Shown in pieces: positions 24,433-32,081 of a DNA stretch of 32,184 nt (positions within the stretch are counted from its first letter, which is position 1; the number at the start of each line of letters is the position of its first letter). Position numbers and translations under genes: made by a program. The stretch lies in NCBI GenBank assembly GCA_018649885.1, contig JABIHA010000083.1, positions 1-32,184 on the forward strand, read 5' to 3'. The stretch comes from Bacteriovoracaceae bacterium. GTDB taxonomy: Bacteria > Bdellovibrionota > Bacteriovoracia > Bacteriovoracales > Bacteriovoracaceae. The notes beneath the pieces were generated by a model, which searched no databases, had not been told where the DNA came from, and worked only from the letters and a program-made list of their open reading frames with translations.

Positions 24433-25182
24433 ATGATTAAACTTTTTAGCCTGTTAATTCCAGTTGTTTTGATTGTTGTGTTCTCGATTGTTTCAGAGCT
24501 AATTGTTAAAAGCTTTGGAAAAACTTGGCCCACATATGCTCTTTTACCGACCCTTGGATTATTATTTTCATTTATTACTTACCTAGGATTTAAAAAGTTA
24601 TCCATACTACAGACCATCCGGCCAATGAAAATTGGTACACCGAGAGGGTTGGCCTCAGGAGTAGCTCTAGGAGTTATCGTTAGTTGTTTATCTGCATATT
24701 TGTTTTATTTAACAAAGTCTCCTTCGGTTGATCTTTCCCTAGTTTGGAAAGACCTTCATCTTAGATTGATTGGAAATATTTTTCCGGCCTCAGTTGAAGA
24801 AGTAACCTTTAGAGGCGGCCTCGTTCATTACTTATTTTCATATTGGGGTAAAAATATTGGTTTGCTAGGTGGAAGTCTACCTTTTGGTATCATTCATTTG
24901 GTAGGAAGGTTTTTCGGTAACCCTGTCGATTTAGCACATGTTATAGGGGTTTCTGTAGCAGGTTTCTCACTCAGCTTGCTCTATTTAGAATATGGCTTAC
25001 TTCCGGCCATTGGATTTCACCTGGTTTGGAATAGCCTTTGCTCTCAATGGGTATCAGTTTTTAGTATTCCTAGAAAAGGTGGGGTTCAAATGATTGAAGG
25101 TCACTGGACAACATCCCTGGTGTTAATTTTATTAATTGTGCTAATTTTATCTCTTAAACAATTTTTTGTGAAAAATCGCTAA
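24433..25182 (+). CDS. CPBP-family intramembrane metalloprotease (second)
   Basis: Membrane protein of 249 aa. The CPBP motifs are complete: EExxxR at 122-127 (VEEVTFRGGL), FxxxH at 151-155 (FGIIH), and HxxxN at 196-200 (HLVWN). It has only distant similarity to the preceding CPBP protein, so this is not a recent duplication. A 48-base gap separates it from the first CPBP gene, and it is the last of the four protease-fold genes. Hairpins follow the stop. Confidence 0.82.
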   Translation: MIKLFSLLIPVVLIVVFSIVSELIVKSFGKTWPTYALLPTLGLLFSFITYLGFKKLSILQTIRPMKIGTPRGLASGVALGVIVSCLSAYLFYLTKSPSVDLSLVWKDLHLRLIGNIFPASVEEVTFRGGLVHYLFSYWGKNIGLLGGSLPFGIIHLVGRFFGNPVDLAHVIGVSVAGFSLSLLYLEYGLLPAIGFHLVWNSLCSQWVSVFSIPRKGGVQMIEGHWTTSLVLILLIVLILSLKQFFVKNR

Positions 25183-25193
25183 AAATTTATATA

Positions 25194-25286
25194 TTGACCA
25201 CGATGGGCATTCCACCATGGTGGTCAAAGTCATAAAATCAATATTTTACAATATCTAATCTTTTCAAGTGTCCACCATGGGACACT
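25194..25286. promoter_or_regulatory. Two hairpins sharing TCCACCATGG
   Basis: Hairpin 1: TTGACCACGATGG (25194-25206) with CCATGGTGGTCAA (25215-25227), one mismatch. Hairpin 2: AGTGTCC (25267-25273) with GGACACT (25280-25286), loop ACCATG. Both contain TCCACCATGG. They lie between the second CPBP gene and the mini-genes. Hairpin 1 carries the same GACCAC/GTGGTC half-sites as the XRE operator-like palindromes. They could be operators or an mRNA leader structure; no T-run follows. Confidence 0.5.
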
Positions 25287-25356
25287 GATTTCCTTTGCCT
25301 ATTCTCAAATGAAAAAGTTCTTGCTTTAGTTCTTCAAACGAAATCTGGAGGATTTT

Positions 25357-25497
25357 ATGAATTACTTTTTTATGGAGCTTGAAAGTGAATTGCTTGAAAT
25401 TTTGGGAACAATCAGTATGGAGGAAATAATTAAGAACCAAGAACTGGTGAAAAGAGGAGAGCTAATACTTGTCGCTATCCTTGGGGGAGTTCACTGA
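25357..25497 (+). CDS. Mini-gene 1 (46 aa)
   Basis: ATG at 25357 with GGAGG six bases upstream. The product (MNYFFMELESELLEILGTIS, continuing to GGVH) has 46 aa. Its core ELESELLEILGTISMEEIIK resembles the start of the next small gene, LRSDLLLFLGCISSEEYRK. The stop and next start overlap as TGATG. A real gene is likely because of the strong SD, the coupling and the paralogy. No function is proposed. Confidence 0.6.
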   Translation: MNYFFMELESELLEILGTISMEEIIKNQELVKRGELILVAILGGVH

Positions 25498-25691
25498 TGG
25501 AAAAAGAACTAGTCCGTCTTAGAAGTGATCTTCTTTTATTTTTGGGTTGTATTAGCAGCGAAGAATATAGAAAAAATAAAAAGCTAAGGAGATTGGCCAA
25601 AAGAGTGGAAGATAAGGCGACAAAGTTAGAGAGTGATCAAAAAAAGATTCAAGGTATTGAGCTAAAAAAATATCTAGGATCAAAATTCTAA
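25497..25691 (+). CDS. Mini-gene 2 (64 aa), paralogue of mini-gene 1
   Basis: Product of 64 aa, highly charged and probably an alpha-hairpin or coiled coil (RLAKRVEDKATKLESDQKK). It shares (E/R)LxS(E/D)LLxxLGxISxEE with mini-gene 1. The ATG overlaps the previous stop by one base, and GGGGGAG lies before it. The pair sits 58 bases before the lipoprotein that begins the secretion operon. It could be a regulatory or accessory pair of the mobile element; no function can be read from the sequence. Confidence 0.6.
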   Translation: MEKELVRLRSDLLLFLGCISSEEYRKNKKLRRLAKRVEDKATKLESDQKKIQGIELKKYLGSKF

Positions 25692-25749
25692 GAATAATTT
25701 GTATCTTTTGAAAAAAAACAATAGCGGCGATTTGTCGCAAGGGAGAAGT

Positions 25750-27561
25750 ATGAACAAAATTTGGAAAGTATTGGTGATTGTGAGTGTGATGTCTACAGGA
25801 TGTTCCGTAAAAAAAGGTAATGATGGTGGAGGCGGTGGAAACAACCTTACTAAAGCTGAAGTTGGAAGAGAAAAGCTAAGTCCTGAGGGTGATATTGATG
25901 GTGATTTAATATCAAACCAAGATGAGCTAGAGAGGGGAACCTCTCCCTATTTAGGAGATTTTCCGAGATTAAATGTACATTTTCTTCAAAACTATACAGC
26001 AAGTCTTGGAGATGGAAGTGGAGGAGGAACTGGATGGAGTGTTTCCAATCAAAGTGATCAGGGGGATTTTGATTTTAAATATCGCGTTGGAAAACTTTTA
26101 ATACGAAAGGATTCTGAAAAGGAGATGGCCAAATATGTGAGATTCAAAAATGTGCATTACGGTCAGATTCAAGATATTGACTTTACAATGGTTCGATATC
26201 CATTGATTGAAAAGAAAAAGTTTTTGTCAGATGTTTTAAGTTTTTCTTTAAACAAATCAAGCTTTGACATTGATGCAAGTAACTTGACAGTCACTTTTGA
26301 AAATTCAATCGAACTAGAGACAAACCATTTATTTAAAGAGATTAGAAACCTTGAGTTGAATTTTTATTACTACAACCATGAAAAAGAATCTTATGAGCTT
26401 GTGGCCACAGAGTTAGTTGATAGGAGTTTCCAGCCGGGAGTAAAAGAAACTTTTGAGGTTGAATTATCTGCTCTTCCAAATAGATTGATACTAGAGAACT
26501 ATTTGAAGCATGGTGAATTTTTAATTACTGAAGTCAAAAACTTTGAAATTCCTGATTTGAAGACTGATTACATTTCACTTATGAAAAGTATGAGAGCAAA
26601 GAGTATTCCGGTAATTGTTAACAATCCGATTGATACATACATTTATCATGTTGCCACTGGTGGCGGGAATGACAAATTAAACCATTTACTTAGTACTATT
26701 TTTAATAAGGAGTATTACATTGAAGAGAACAGACTTATACAGCTTGGTCAATTTCAAAATTCCACAGAGGAATACACTGAGCTTAGAGAACTTAGGGGAA
26801 AGACTAAAACAGGACAGTGGTTTATTCAAACAACTGAGCTTAAAAATGACCTTTTCTCTCACAGGTTTACCCCAAAGGATAAAATCGTCTTCACTTATGG
26901 GATCGATGATTACATTGCCGAACAGCGGTCTGAAGTCATTACAACCCTATACAGTGATATACATGGAGATGACGGACAAAGGGAAGTTGCTCTAGGAAAT
27001 CTATCAAGAAACTCAAAACTTAAAATTTATTTAAGGCCTAAGAAACATTTTGGAAATTACATTGTTAAGCACGATGATATTTTCCAATCACAAGGGTGCG
27101 GAGGGGGAAATAGAGTTTGTCGTGATTTTAGATGTCACTATGAAAGAAGAGAATTTCATGTACTAAATGAAGACATGGATTTGAGACAAAATTCAACATC
27201 CGATTTTCTTACGTTTTTGGGAATCTCAGTTAATGATCACTATATTTCATTAAAAGACGTGCTAGCAAAGGATGGCGTTTCGATAAATTGGGAAGAAAAG
27301 GATTTAGTAGTCACGATTGATGACATTATGGGGGTCTTTTCTTCAAATGAGTACCGACCAGATGATGTTTTAAAATTAAAGTTTATTTCAAAAAAGTTTA
27401 ATGACTTTAAAGGCATTAAATTTATCAGTGGAACGGGCAGGCATGGAAATTTTATGTGTGGTCCTCAGTTTATCAAGCCTGAAATGAGGGCAAGGAATAT
27501 CACATATTTAAAAAAGGCATCATTCACAGTTAGTAGTTCAATCGAAAATTATTTCAATTAG
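25750..27561 (+). CDS. Large lipoprotein at the head of the T4SS operon
   Basis: The start at 25750 is chosen because it follows GGGAGAAG and gives a lipoprotein signal (MNKIWKVLVIVSVMSTGC, Cys 18). The 603-aa protein then has a Gly-rich linker (GGGGGNN) and a TSP3/Ca2+-loop-like motif (DIDGDLISNQDELERGTSP). A long beta-rich region follows, with a Cys cluster (QGCGGGNRVCRDFRCHY) near the last third. It is followed after 13 bases by a VirB2-like pilin gene, so an outer-membrane or surface role in the conjugation apparatus is likely by context. I know no named family for it. Confidence 0.72.
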   Translation: MNKIWKVLVIVSVMSTGCSVKKGNDGGGGGNNLTKAEVGREKLSPEGDIDGDLISNQDELERGTSPYLGDFPRLNVHFLQNYTASLGDGSGGGTGWSVSNQSDQGDFDFKYRVGKLLIRKDSEKEMAKYVRFKNVHYGQIQDIDFTMVRYPLIEKKKFLSDVLSFSLNKSSFDIDASNLTVTFENSIELETNHLFKEIRNLELNFYYYNHEKESYELVATELVDRSFQPGVKETFEVELSALPNRLILENYLKHGEFLITEVKNFEIPDLKTDYISLMKSMRAKSIPVIVNNPIDTYIYHVATGGGNDKLNHLLSTIFNKEYYIEENRLIQLGQFQNSTEEYTELRELRGKTKTGQWFIQTTELKNDLFSHRFTPKDKIVFTYGIDDYIAEQRSEVITTLYSDIHGDDGQREVALGNLSRNSKLKIYLRPKKHFGNYIVKHDDIFQSQGCGGGNRVCRDFRCHYERREFHVLNEDMDLRQNSTSDFLTFLGISVNDHYISLKDVLAKDGVSINWEEKDLVVTIDDIMGVFSSNEYRPDDVLKLKFISKKFNDFKGIKFISGTGRHGNFMCGPQFIKPEMRARNITYLKKASFTVSSSIENYFN

Positions 27562-27574
27562 ATAAGGAGATCAA

Positions 27575-27847
27575 ATGAAACAAATTTCAAAGGCCCTTAT
27601 AGCAGGGACAGGACTACTTTATCAAAAAATGGCCTTGGCAAATGGCATCAGAATGACTGCTGATCGTTTAGGTCAAGAGGCTTCAAGGATTGGAATTGCT
27701 CTTGGGGTCTTGTTTTTGGTACTCGCAGGAATTCTTCTTGCAATGGGAAAGCAGGAGGGAACTACAAAATTATCTCAGGCCATTTTTGGGTTGGTGGTCA
27801 TTTTGTCGGCCCCTGCACTTGTTAAGTTAATCAAAGCTGTTGTTTGA
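27575..27847 (+). CDS. VirB2/TrbC-like pilin subunit
   Basis: Product of 90 aa with an N-terminal signal-like segment (cleavage possible after MALA), then two hydrophobic helices at about 40-56 and 67-85 joined by a short polar loop (MGKQEGTTK). This is the layout of VirB2/TrbC pilins of type IV secretion. SD AAGGAG precedes the ATG. It is immediately followed by VirB3- and VirB4-like genes, the canonical order, which strengthens the call. Confidence 0.75.
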   Translation: MKQISKALIAGTGLLYQKMALANGIRMTADRLGQEASRIGIALGVLFLVLAGILLAMGKQEGTTKLSQAIFGLVVILSAPALVKLIKAVV

Positions 27848-27854
27848 GGGGAAT

Positions 27855-28130
27855 ATGAGTTTAAGGTATCCGAAATTTTTATCCAAAGCTCCGAACTTTA
27901 TGGGGCTTGGGCCGAATGAGCTATTTTTGGCCTCAGGTGTTCTTTTAATTTGTTATTTTCTTGGTTTTGATGGCCCAATCTGTCTTGTCCTGGTTTTACT
28001 CACAGTCCTTTCACAAAAAGTCATCTCGCTGGTGATCCCACCTGATTATCTATTTTTAAAACTTATTTCTCCTAAAAGATTGGATTGGGCCAACTTTGAG
28101 AGAATTTTAGAAAAGGGAGACAAAAAGTGA
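27855..28130 (+). CDS. VirB3/TraL-like inner-membrane protein
   Basis: Product of 91 aa starting at ATG 27855 (MSLRYPKF), preferred over TTG 27840 because GAGGGG precedes it. It has a short N-terminus, two adjacent hydrophobic segments (about 21-55) and a basic C-terminal tail, as in VirB3, a component that works with the VirB4 ATPase. Its GTGA junction overlaps the VirB4-like start by four bases. Confidence 0.7.
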   Translation: MSLRYPKFLSKAPNFMGLGPNELFLASGVLLICYFLGFDGPICLVLVLLTVLSQKVISLVIPPDYLFLKLISPKRLDWANFERILEKGDKK

Positions 28131-30004
28131 AGTTTCCACTTTTTTCGATCTCTGGAAATAAACTTGTCTCCTTGAAGGGGGAGGCAAGTTTTCTCTTTAA
28201 AGTGAATCCCCCAGACATAGAGCAATTCTCAGATCATGAGATAGATGCCTTTTATGAGAAAATCCATAGTCACTTTAAGGAATCAGCGGAAGGTGATTTT
28301 TTAAAATTCTTCAAAATTGACGATAACATTTATCTTAATCAATTAAGTAATTCAATGGGAGGACTATCCAACTATTTTACCTCTTGGCATGATGAGTTGC
28401 CGTTATTTTTCGGACAATCAAGTCTTGAGCAAGAAATAACCTTTTTTGAGGATTATTTCATGCTCAATGGAAAGTTTTGTAAGCTTATCAGTCTAATTGA
28501 GCCTCCAAACGATATTTACTCTCAAGAGTTTAATGGTCTTGGGAATTTCATAATTAACTTTAAGGTATTAAATCAGACAAAAGCAAAGGAGAGGGTTTCT
28601 CTTTTGAGACGTTTTCATTTCTCAAAGCTTGCAGCGTCCCTAAAAGATATAAATTCTGAAAAGGCCTTTGAGGATACCGAGGAAATTTTGGAAGAGCTTA
28701 TAAGTGGTGAAGAATTTCTAACAAGTGCTGAGATATTTTTCTTTGTCACTGACACGGATAAGAATGCGGTCGATAGAAAGGCGATGGAAATTTGTGAAAA
28801 GTTAAAACTTCGAGGAGGGAGAGGGCTGGTTGAAGCTGAAGGGCTCGCTTATTTTTTCAACTCACTGGTTCCTGGGGTAAGGACATCATTTAAAAGAGCT
28901 TTGAAAATACCGGGAAGGCATTTGGTGAGGATGCTTCCTTTTTCAAAAGACTTTGTTCATGAAAGTGGGGTTGAGTTTAAAAGCAGAACTTCTAAAGTTA
29001 TTCATCTTGATATTTTTGATAAGGCATCGACGAATTTTAATGTACTGGTAGCAGGTTCATCCGGGCAGGGAAAATCAATGCTTTGTAATAAATTACTTTT
29101 TGAGCACGTAAAGGCAGAAGGCAAGGCCTTAGTTGTTGATCTTGGTGGATCATTTAGAAAAACTGTCAATTTCCTTGGAGGGATTGAGATTTCTGGTTCA
29201 ATAAACCCGCTTTCATTTGATAATCCCAAATATTTAAAGGAATTGATTGTATCAGTTGTAGGTGTGAACAATTTAGGAACAAAGGATCAAGGAAAATTGC
29301 TAAAAGTACTAAAAAAGCATAGGTTTCAAAAGTTCTCAGACCTTCTTTCAACTCTCGAAGCCGAATTTGATGGGATTTCAAATTATTTTGAAGAAGTCTT
29401 ACCGTATTTTGATGATAAAACAGTGAAAACTTCAAATCTTAATTATGTTGATTTTCAAAATATCCCTGAGGTCATGAAGGCACCTTATCTAATATTTATT
29501 TTAGAGTTATTCAAAAACATGAAAGGCAAACGTCTTTTAGTTTTTGATGAGTGTTGGGATTTATTAAAGTCTCATGACAGTTTTATTTCTGAATGCTTTA
29601 GAACCTTTAGAAAGCATAATGCATCGGCCGTAGCGATTTCCCAAAATATCGATGATTTTATGCTCTCTCCTCTAGGTAAGGTTATTTATCAAAACTCCTA
29701 CTATAAGGTGTTATTTAGGCAGGAGGCAGTAGAGTCTAATGTTTTACCACATTTTGAAAGAGAACTGCTGGGTAGCATTTCAAGTGCTAAGGATGAATAT
29801 TGCGAATTTTTGCTTCTCACAGAAACTCACAGGAAGCCAATTCGCTATTTTGCAATAGATCTTGAGTACACACTATTTAATTCATCAAAAGAATTTAATT
29901 TAAAATATTCAAAGTATATGGAGGATTATGAGAACTATCTCGGAACACAAAAGGCAATTTTACACTTTTCTAATCTCTATCATAATGGGCATTTTGCCGA
30001 TTAA
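28127..30004 (+). CDS. virB4: VirB4/TraC-family T4SS ATPase (GTG start)
   Basis: Product of 625 aa, cytoplasmic or membrane-associated, which powers pilus assembly and substrate transfer in type IV secretion. It has an N-terminal VirB4 domain (about 1-290), Walker A GSSGQGKS at 310-317, Walker B LLVFDE at about 470-475 (KRLLVFDECWDLL), and the downstream ISQN motif near 505 found in VirB4/TraC/VirD4-type ATPases. Length is a little short for TraC (about 870) and VirB4 (about 790). The start is GTG overlapping the previous stop (GTGA). Its last 77 bases overlap the next gene. Confidence 0.9.
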   Translation: MKFPLFSISGNKLVSLKGEASFLFKVNPPDIEQFSDHEIDAFYEKIHSHFKESAEGDFLKFFKIDDNIYLNQLSNSMGGLSNYFTSWHDELPLFFGQSSLEQEITFFEDYFMLNGKFCKLISLIEPPNDIYSQEFNGLGNFIINFKVLNQTKAKERVSLLRRFHFSKLAASLKDINSEKAFEDTEEILEELISGEEFLTSAEIFFFVTDTDKNAVDRKAMEICEKLKLRGGRGLVEAEGLAYFFNSLVPGVRTSFKRALKIPGRHLVRMLPFSKDFVHESGVEFKSRTSKVIHLDIFDKASTNFNVLVAGSSGQGKSMLCNKLLFEHVKAEGKALVVDLGGSFRKTVNFLGGIEISGSINPLSFDNPKYLKELIVSVVGVNNLGTKDQGKLLKVLKKHRFQKFSDLLSTLEAEFDGISNYFEEVLPYFDDKTVKTSNLNYVDFQNIPEVMKAPYLIFILELFKNMKGKRLLVFDECWDLLKSHDSFISECFRTFRKHNASAVAISQNIDDFMLSPLGKVIYQNSYYKVLFRQEAVESNVLPHFERELLGSISSAKDEYCEFLLLTETHRKPIRYFAIDLEYTLFNSSKEFNLKYSKYMEDYENYLGTQKAILHFSNLYHNGHFAD

Positions 30005-30614
30005 AGGGGCCTACTCAATTGTGGGAGAAGAGACAGCATTAATGATAGAGCTTGTGGCAACAACAATAGGGCAGCTCAATGAGCTAGAAAAGCTTGTAAC
30101 AAATGCAGAAAAGTATACTGAGCGAGTCCAGAAGTATAACGAGCTTGCTGAAGATAAGTATTTTCAGGCAGGGAGGATATTGTATTTGGCAGAAGAGTTG
30201 GCCGCTAAAAAAGAAATTGAAGATTTGGGTGATCTAAATATGGTCATTAGAGATCTTAAGTACACAATGGCAGATTTGAAGGATCAGCTTAAGGAGGTGA
30301 GAAAAATTAAAAATGGGAGTCAGAAATATTTAGATTATTCAAAGGTTGAGACGAAACTTGTCAATAAAAGAAAAAAGGTTGCAGAAAATCAGGTATTAAA
30401 AAGCAGCAAGGCACGAAAAGCAAGTCGCGCTAATCAACTAACCGCCCAAAATACTGCTCTTATCTTAGAAAATCAGGCAAGGATGCATGAAACTCAATTA
30501 AAGGTTTTAGAAAATGCAGCTAAAACAAATAAACTTTTGGGACAAGAGCTTGAAGATATAAAGAAAAAAGAAATTGAAAGAAGAAAATACTATGGTTGGG
30601 AGCAAGAGCTATGA
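29928..30614 (+). CDS. VirB5/TrbJ-like coiled-coil protein
   Basis: Product of 228 aa. The signal peptide is within residues 1-29 (ending GAYS). The rest is almost entirely coiled coil, with a QNTALILENQARMHETQLKV stretch resembling the conserved end of VirB5/TrbJ proteins. VirB5 is a minor pilus component that helps adhesion. The ATG at 29928 lies 77 bases inside the VirB4-like gene, supported by GGAGG at 29920-29924; an internal Met (MGILPIKG) is a weaker alternative. The 3' end overlaps the next gene by four bases (ATGA). Confidence 0.72.
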   Translation: MRTISEHKRQFYTFLISIIMGILPIKGAYSIVGEETALMIELVATTIGQLNELEKLVTNAEKYTERVQKYNELAEDKYFQAGRILYLAEELAAKKEIEDLGDLNMVIRDLKYTMADLKDQLKEVRKIKNGSQKYLDYSKVETKLVNKRKKVAENQVLKSSKARKASRANQLTAQNTALILENQARMHETQLKVLENAAKTNKLLGQELEDIKKKEIERRKYYGWEQEL

Positions 30615-31507
30615 AGGCCAATCCTTTAGTAAATATGCTACTTATTCAGGATAAATCTATTTCGAATTTATTTTCAGAGTTTAGCAAAATCTCCCTTTAT
30701 TTTATTCCAGTTTGTTTTGTTTCCGCCTTAATACTAGAATTCTACGGCAAATTAAATTTTGGAGAAGTAATAAAGCGCCTTGTTATTGCATTGGTAGTAA
30801 CAAGTGCTTTTTACAGCTTTCATAAAATGGCCGTAGAGACTTCGTTTAATGTCGCATATAAGACATTTAAAAAAGTATCACCTCAAAATCTTTTCATAAG
30901 AAAGTGGACTCAAACAAAATTAAAGACCAACCCCCATAAATCTTGGGGGTGGCTTGAAAAAATTTCTATTCCAAATCTCAATGATTTAGTTGCAACATGC
31001 TTTTTTTTGCTCTCTAAAATATTTCTATGGATTCTAAAGCTTATTTTTTCAACTGTTTATCATTTAACATATCTCTTTTCAGGTCTTAGTGCTTGCCTTT
31101 ATCTTTTTCAAGAAACACAGAAATCACTATCTGGAATACTTAGGTCAAGCTTGTGGTGTATAATATTTCCCTTTGTTGTCATAAGTATTCTCTCTTTGGT
31201 TGGAAATTCAATCTCAAGTAGGGCAATACAATCCAAACTCTTATTTACTGATATTGAAGTGATTATTTGGCTTCTTGGGATTTCATTTATTCTTCTTCTC
31301 TCCCCAGCGATAACACTAGCAATAATAGGTAAGGAAGGCATTGGAGGTGCTTCTCCGGCCCTTAGCAACTTCCTTGTAGGGAAGGGGCTTGCTACAATAA
31401 GAACTATTCCTTCAATTCAAAAAGTAATAGTCAGCACACCCCAAACTATTTCTAGGAATTTTTCAAAAGTCTCAAAATATTTACCTAGGACCAGGAGGAA
31501 TAAGTGA
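30611..31507 (+). CDS. VirB6/TrbL-like polytopic membrane protein
   Basis: Product of 298 aa starting at the ATG that overlaps the previous stop (ATGA); a TTG at 30596 would add five residues. It has about five to six hydrophobic segments (near 27-45, 56-75, 131-160, 178-200, 220-245), ending in a basic Ser/Lys-rich tail. This matches the topology and position of VirB6/TrbL, the inner-membrane channel subunit. Sequence conservation in this family is low, so topology and gene order carry the call. Confidence 0.68.
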   Translation: MKANPLVNMLLIQDKSISNLFSEFSKISLYFIPVCFVSALILEFYGKLNFGEVIKRLVIALVVTSAFYSFHKMAVETSFNVAYKTFKKVSPQNLFIRKWTQTKLKTNPHKSWGWLEKISIPNLNDLVATCFFLLSKIFLWILKLIFSTVYHLTYLFSGLSACLYLFQETQKSLSGILRSSLWCIIFPFVVISILSLVGNSISSRAIQSKLLFTDIEVIIWLLGISFILLLSPAITLAIIGKEGIGGASPALSNFLVGKGLATIRTIPSIQKVIVSTPQTISRNFSKVSKYLPRTRRNK

Positions 31508-31962
31508 TACCTTATAAATTTGAAAATTTCGAGAAATCCTTTTTATCACAAAATAAACTTTTAAAGCTAAGTTTGTTGCTACTTATCATTGTATTTTCTC
31601 TAATCATTTTCTTTGTCAGCTCAAAAAAGAGTTATTTCTTATACCAAGGGGGTGAAGTTTTTAATGAAAGGCCTCTTGCTGTGGAAGTATGTAAAAGGGC
31701 CTTTGATTCAATCGCTATAAGGGAGCCACATCCTTATTTTGTTCATAAGGAAATTATTAAACTTCTTGAAAACGAGAGCTTTAATGTGGAATTTGATGAG
31801 TATTTTCTAGCAAAATCTACGAGGAAGGATAAATGCAAGTTAATCACCAAGGGTAAAAGTGGACTTCGTAGCTTTATTGTCAGTTTACAAGGAAAAGATG
31901 ATTTCCCCTTCTTTTATAAACTTGTCCAAATTGATGAAGTTGAAGATAAGGAGAATATATGA
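31504..31962 (+). CDS. One-helix T4SS protein in the VirB8/TraE position (GTG start)
   Basis: Product of 152 aa with one N-terminal helix (about 20-40) and a soluble domain after it. This is the topology of VirB8/TraE, which bridges inner-membrane and core complexes. It is shorter than typical VirB8 (about 230 aa), and the family motif is not clear to me. The assignment rests on topology and on following VirB2-3-4-5-6 in order. It starts with GTG in a GTGA overlap, and its end overlaps a downstream ATG by four bases. Confidence 0.5.
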   Translation: MIPYKFENFEKSFLSQNKLLKLSLLLLIIVFSLIIFFVSSKKSYFLYQGGEVFNERPLAVEVCKRAFDSIAIREPHPYFVHKEIIKLLENESFNVEFDEYFLAKSTRKDKCKLITKGKSGLRSFIVSLQGKDDFPFFYKLVQIDEVEDKENI

Positions 31963-32081
31963 GCCTTTTTATTTTAAAAAACCACATTGTAAATTTATAT
32001 CTTTGCTTTGGCATGATCACTACCTTGAGTTTTGATAGTGAAATTATCTCATATATGTACGGAGGTGGTTTTTGCAGTTGA
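31959..32081 (+). CDS. Small ORF (40 aa) at the operon end, possibly broken
   Basis: It starts in an ATGA overlap with the preceding stop, so translation is plausible. The product begins with a hydrophobic stretch (MSLFILKNHIVNLYLCFGMI) and stops at TGA 32079. In the neighbouring frame a coding-like stretch (FAVEKSSTVTAELSPTPWLN) runs on for about 20 codons. One fewer T in the T5 run at 32069-32073 would join both. It is either a tiny gene or a gene with a frameshift. The sequence ends with AAAGGAG, the probable SD of the next gene. Confidence 0.35.
   Translation: MSLFILKNHIVNLYLCFGMITTLSFDSEIISYMYGGGFCS

Noticed and set aside
27840..28130. TTG start for the VirB3-like gene
   Set aside because: The ATG at 27855 has GAGGGG before it; the TTG has no SD and would lengthen the N-terminus atypically.
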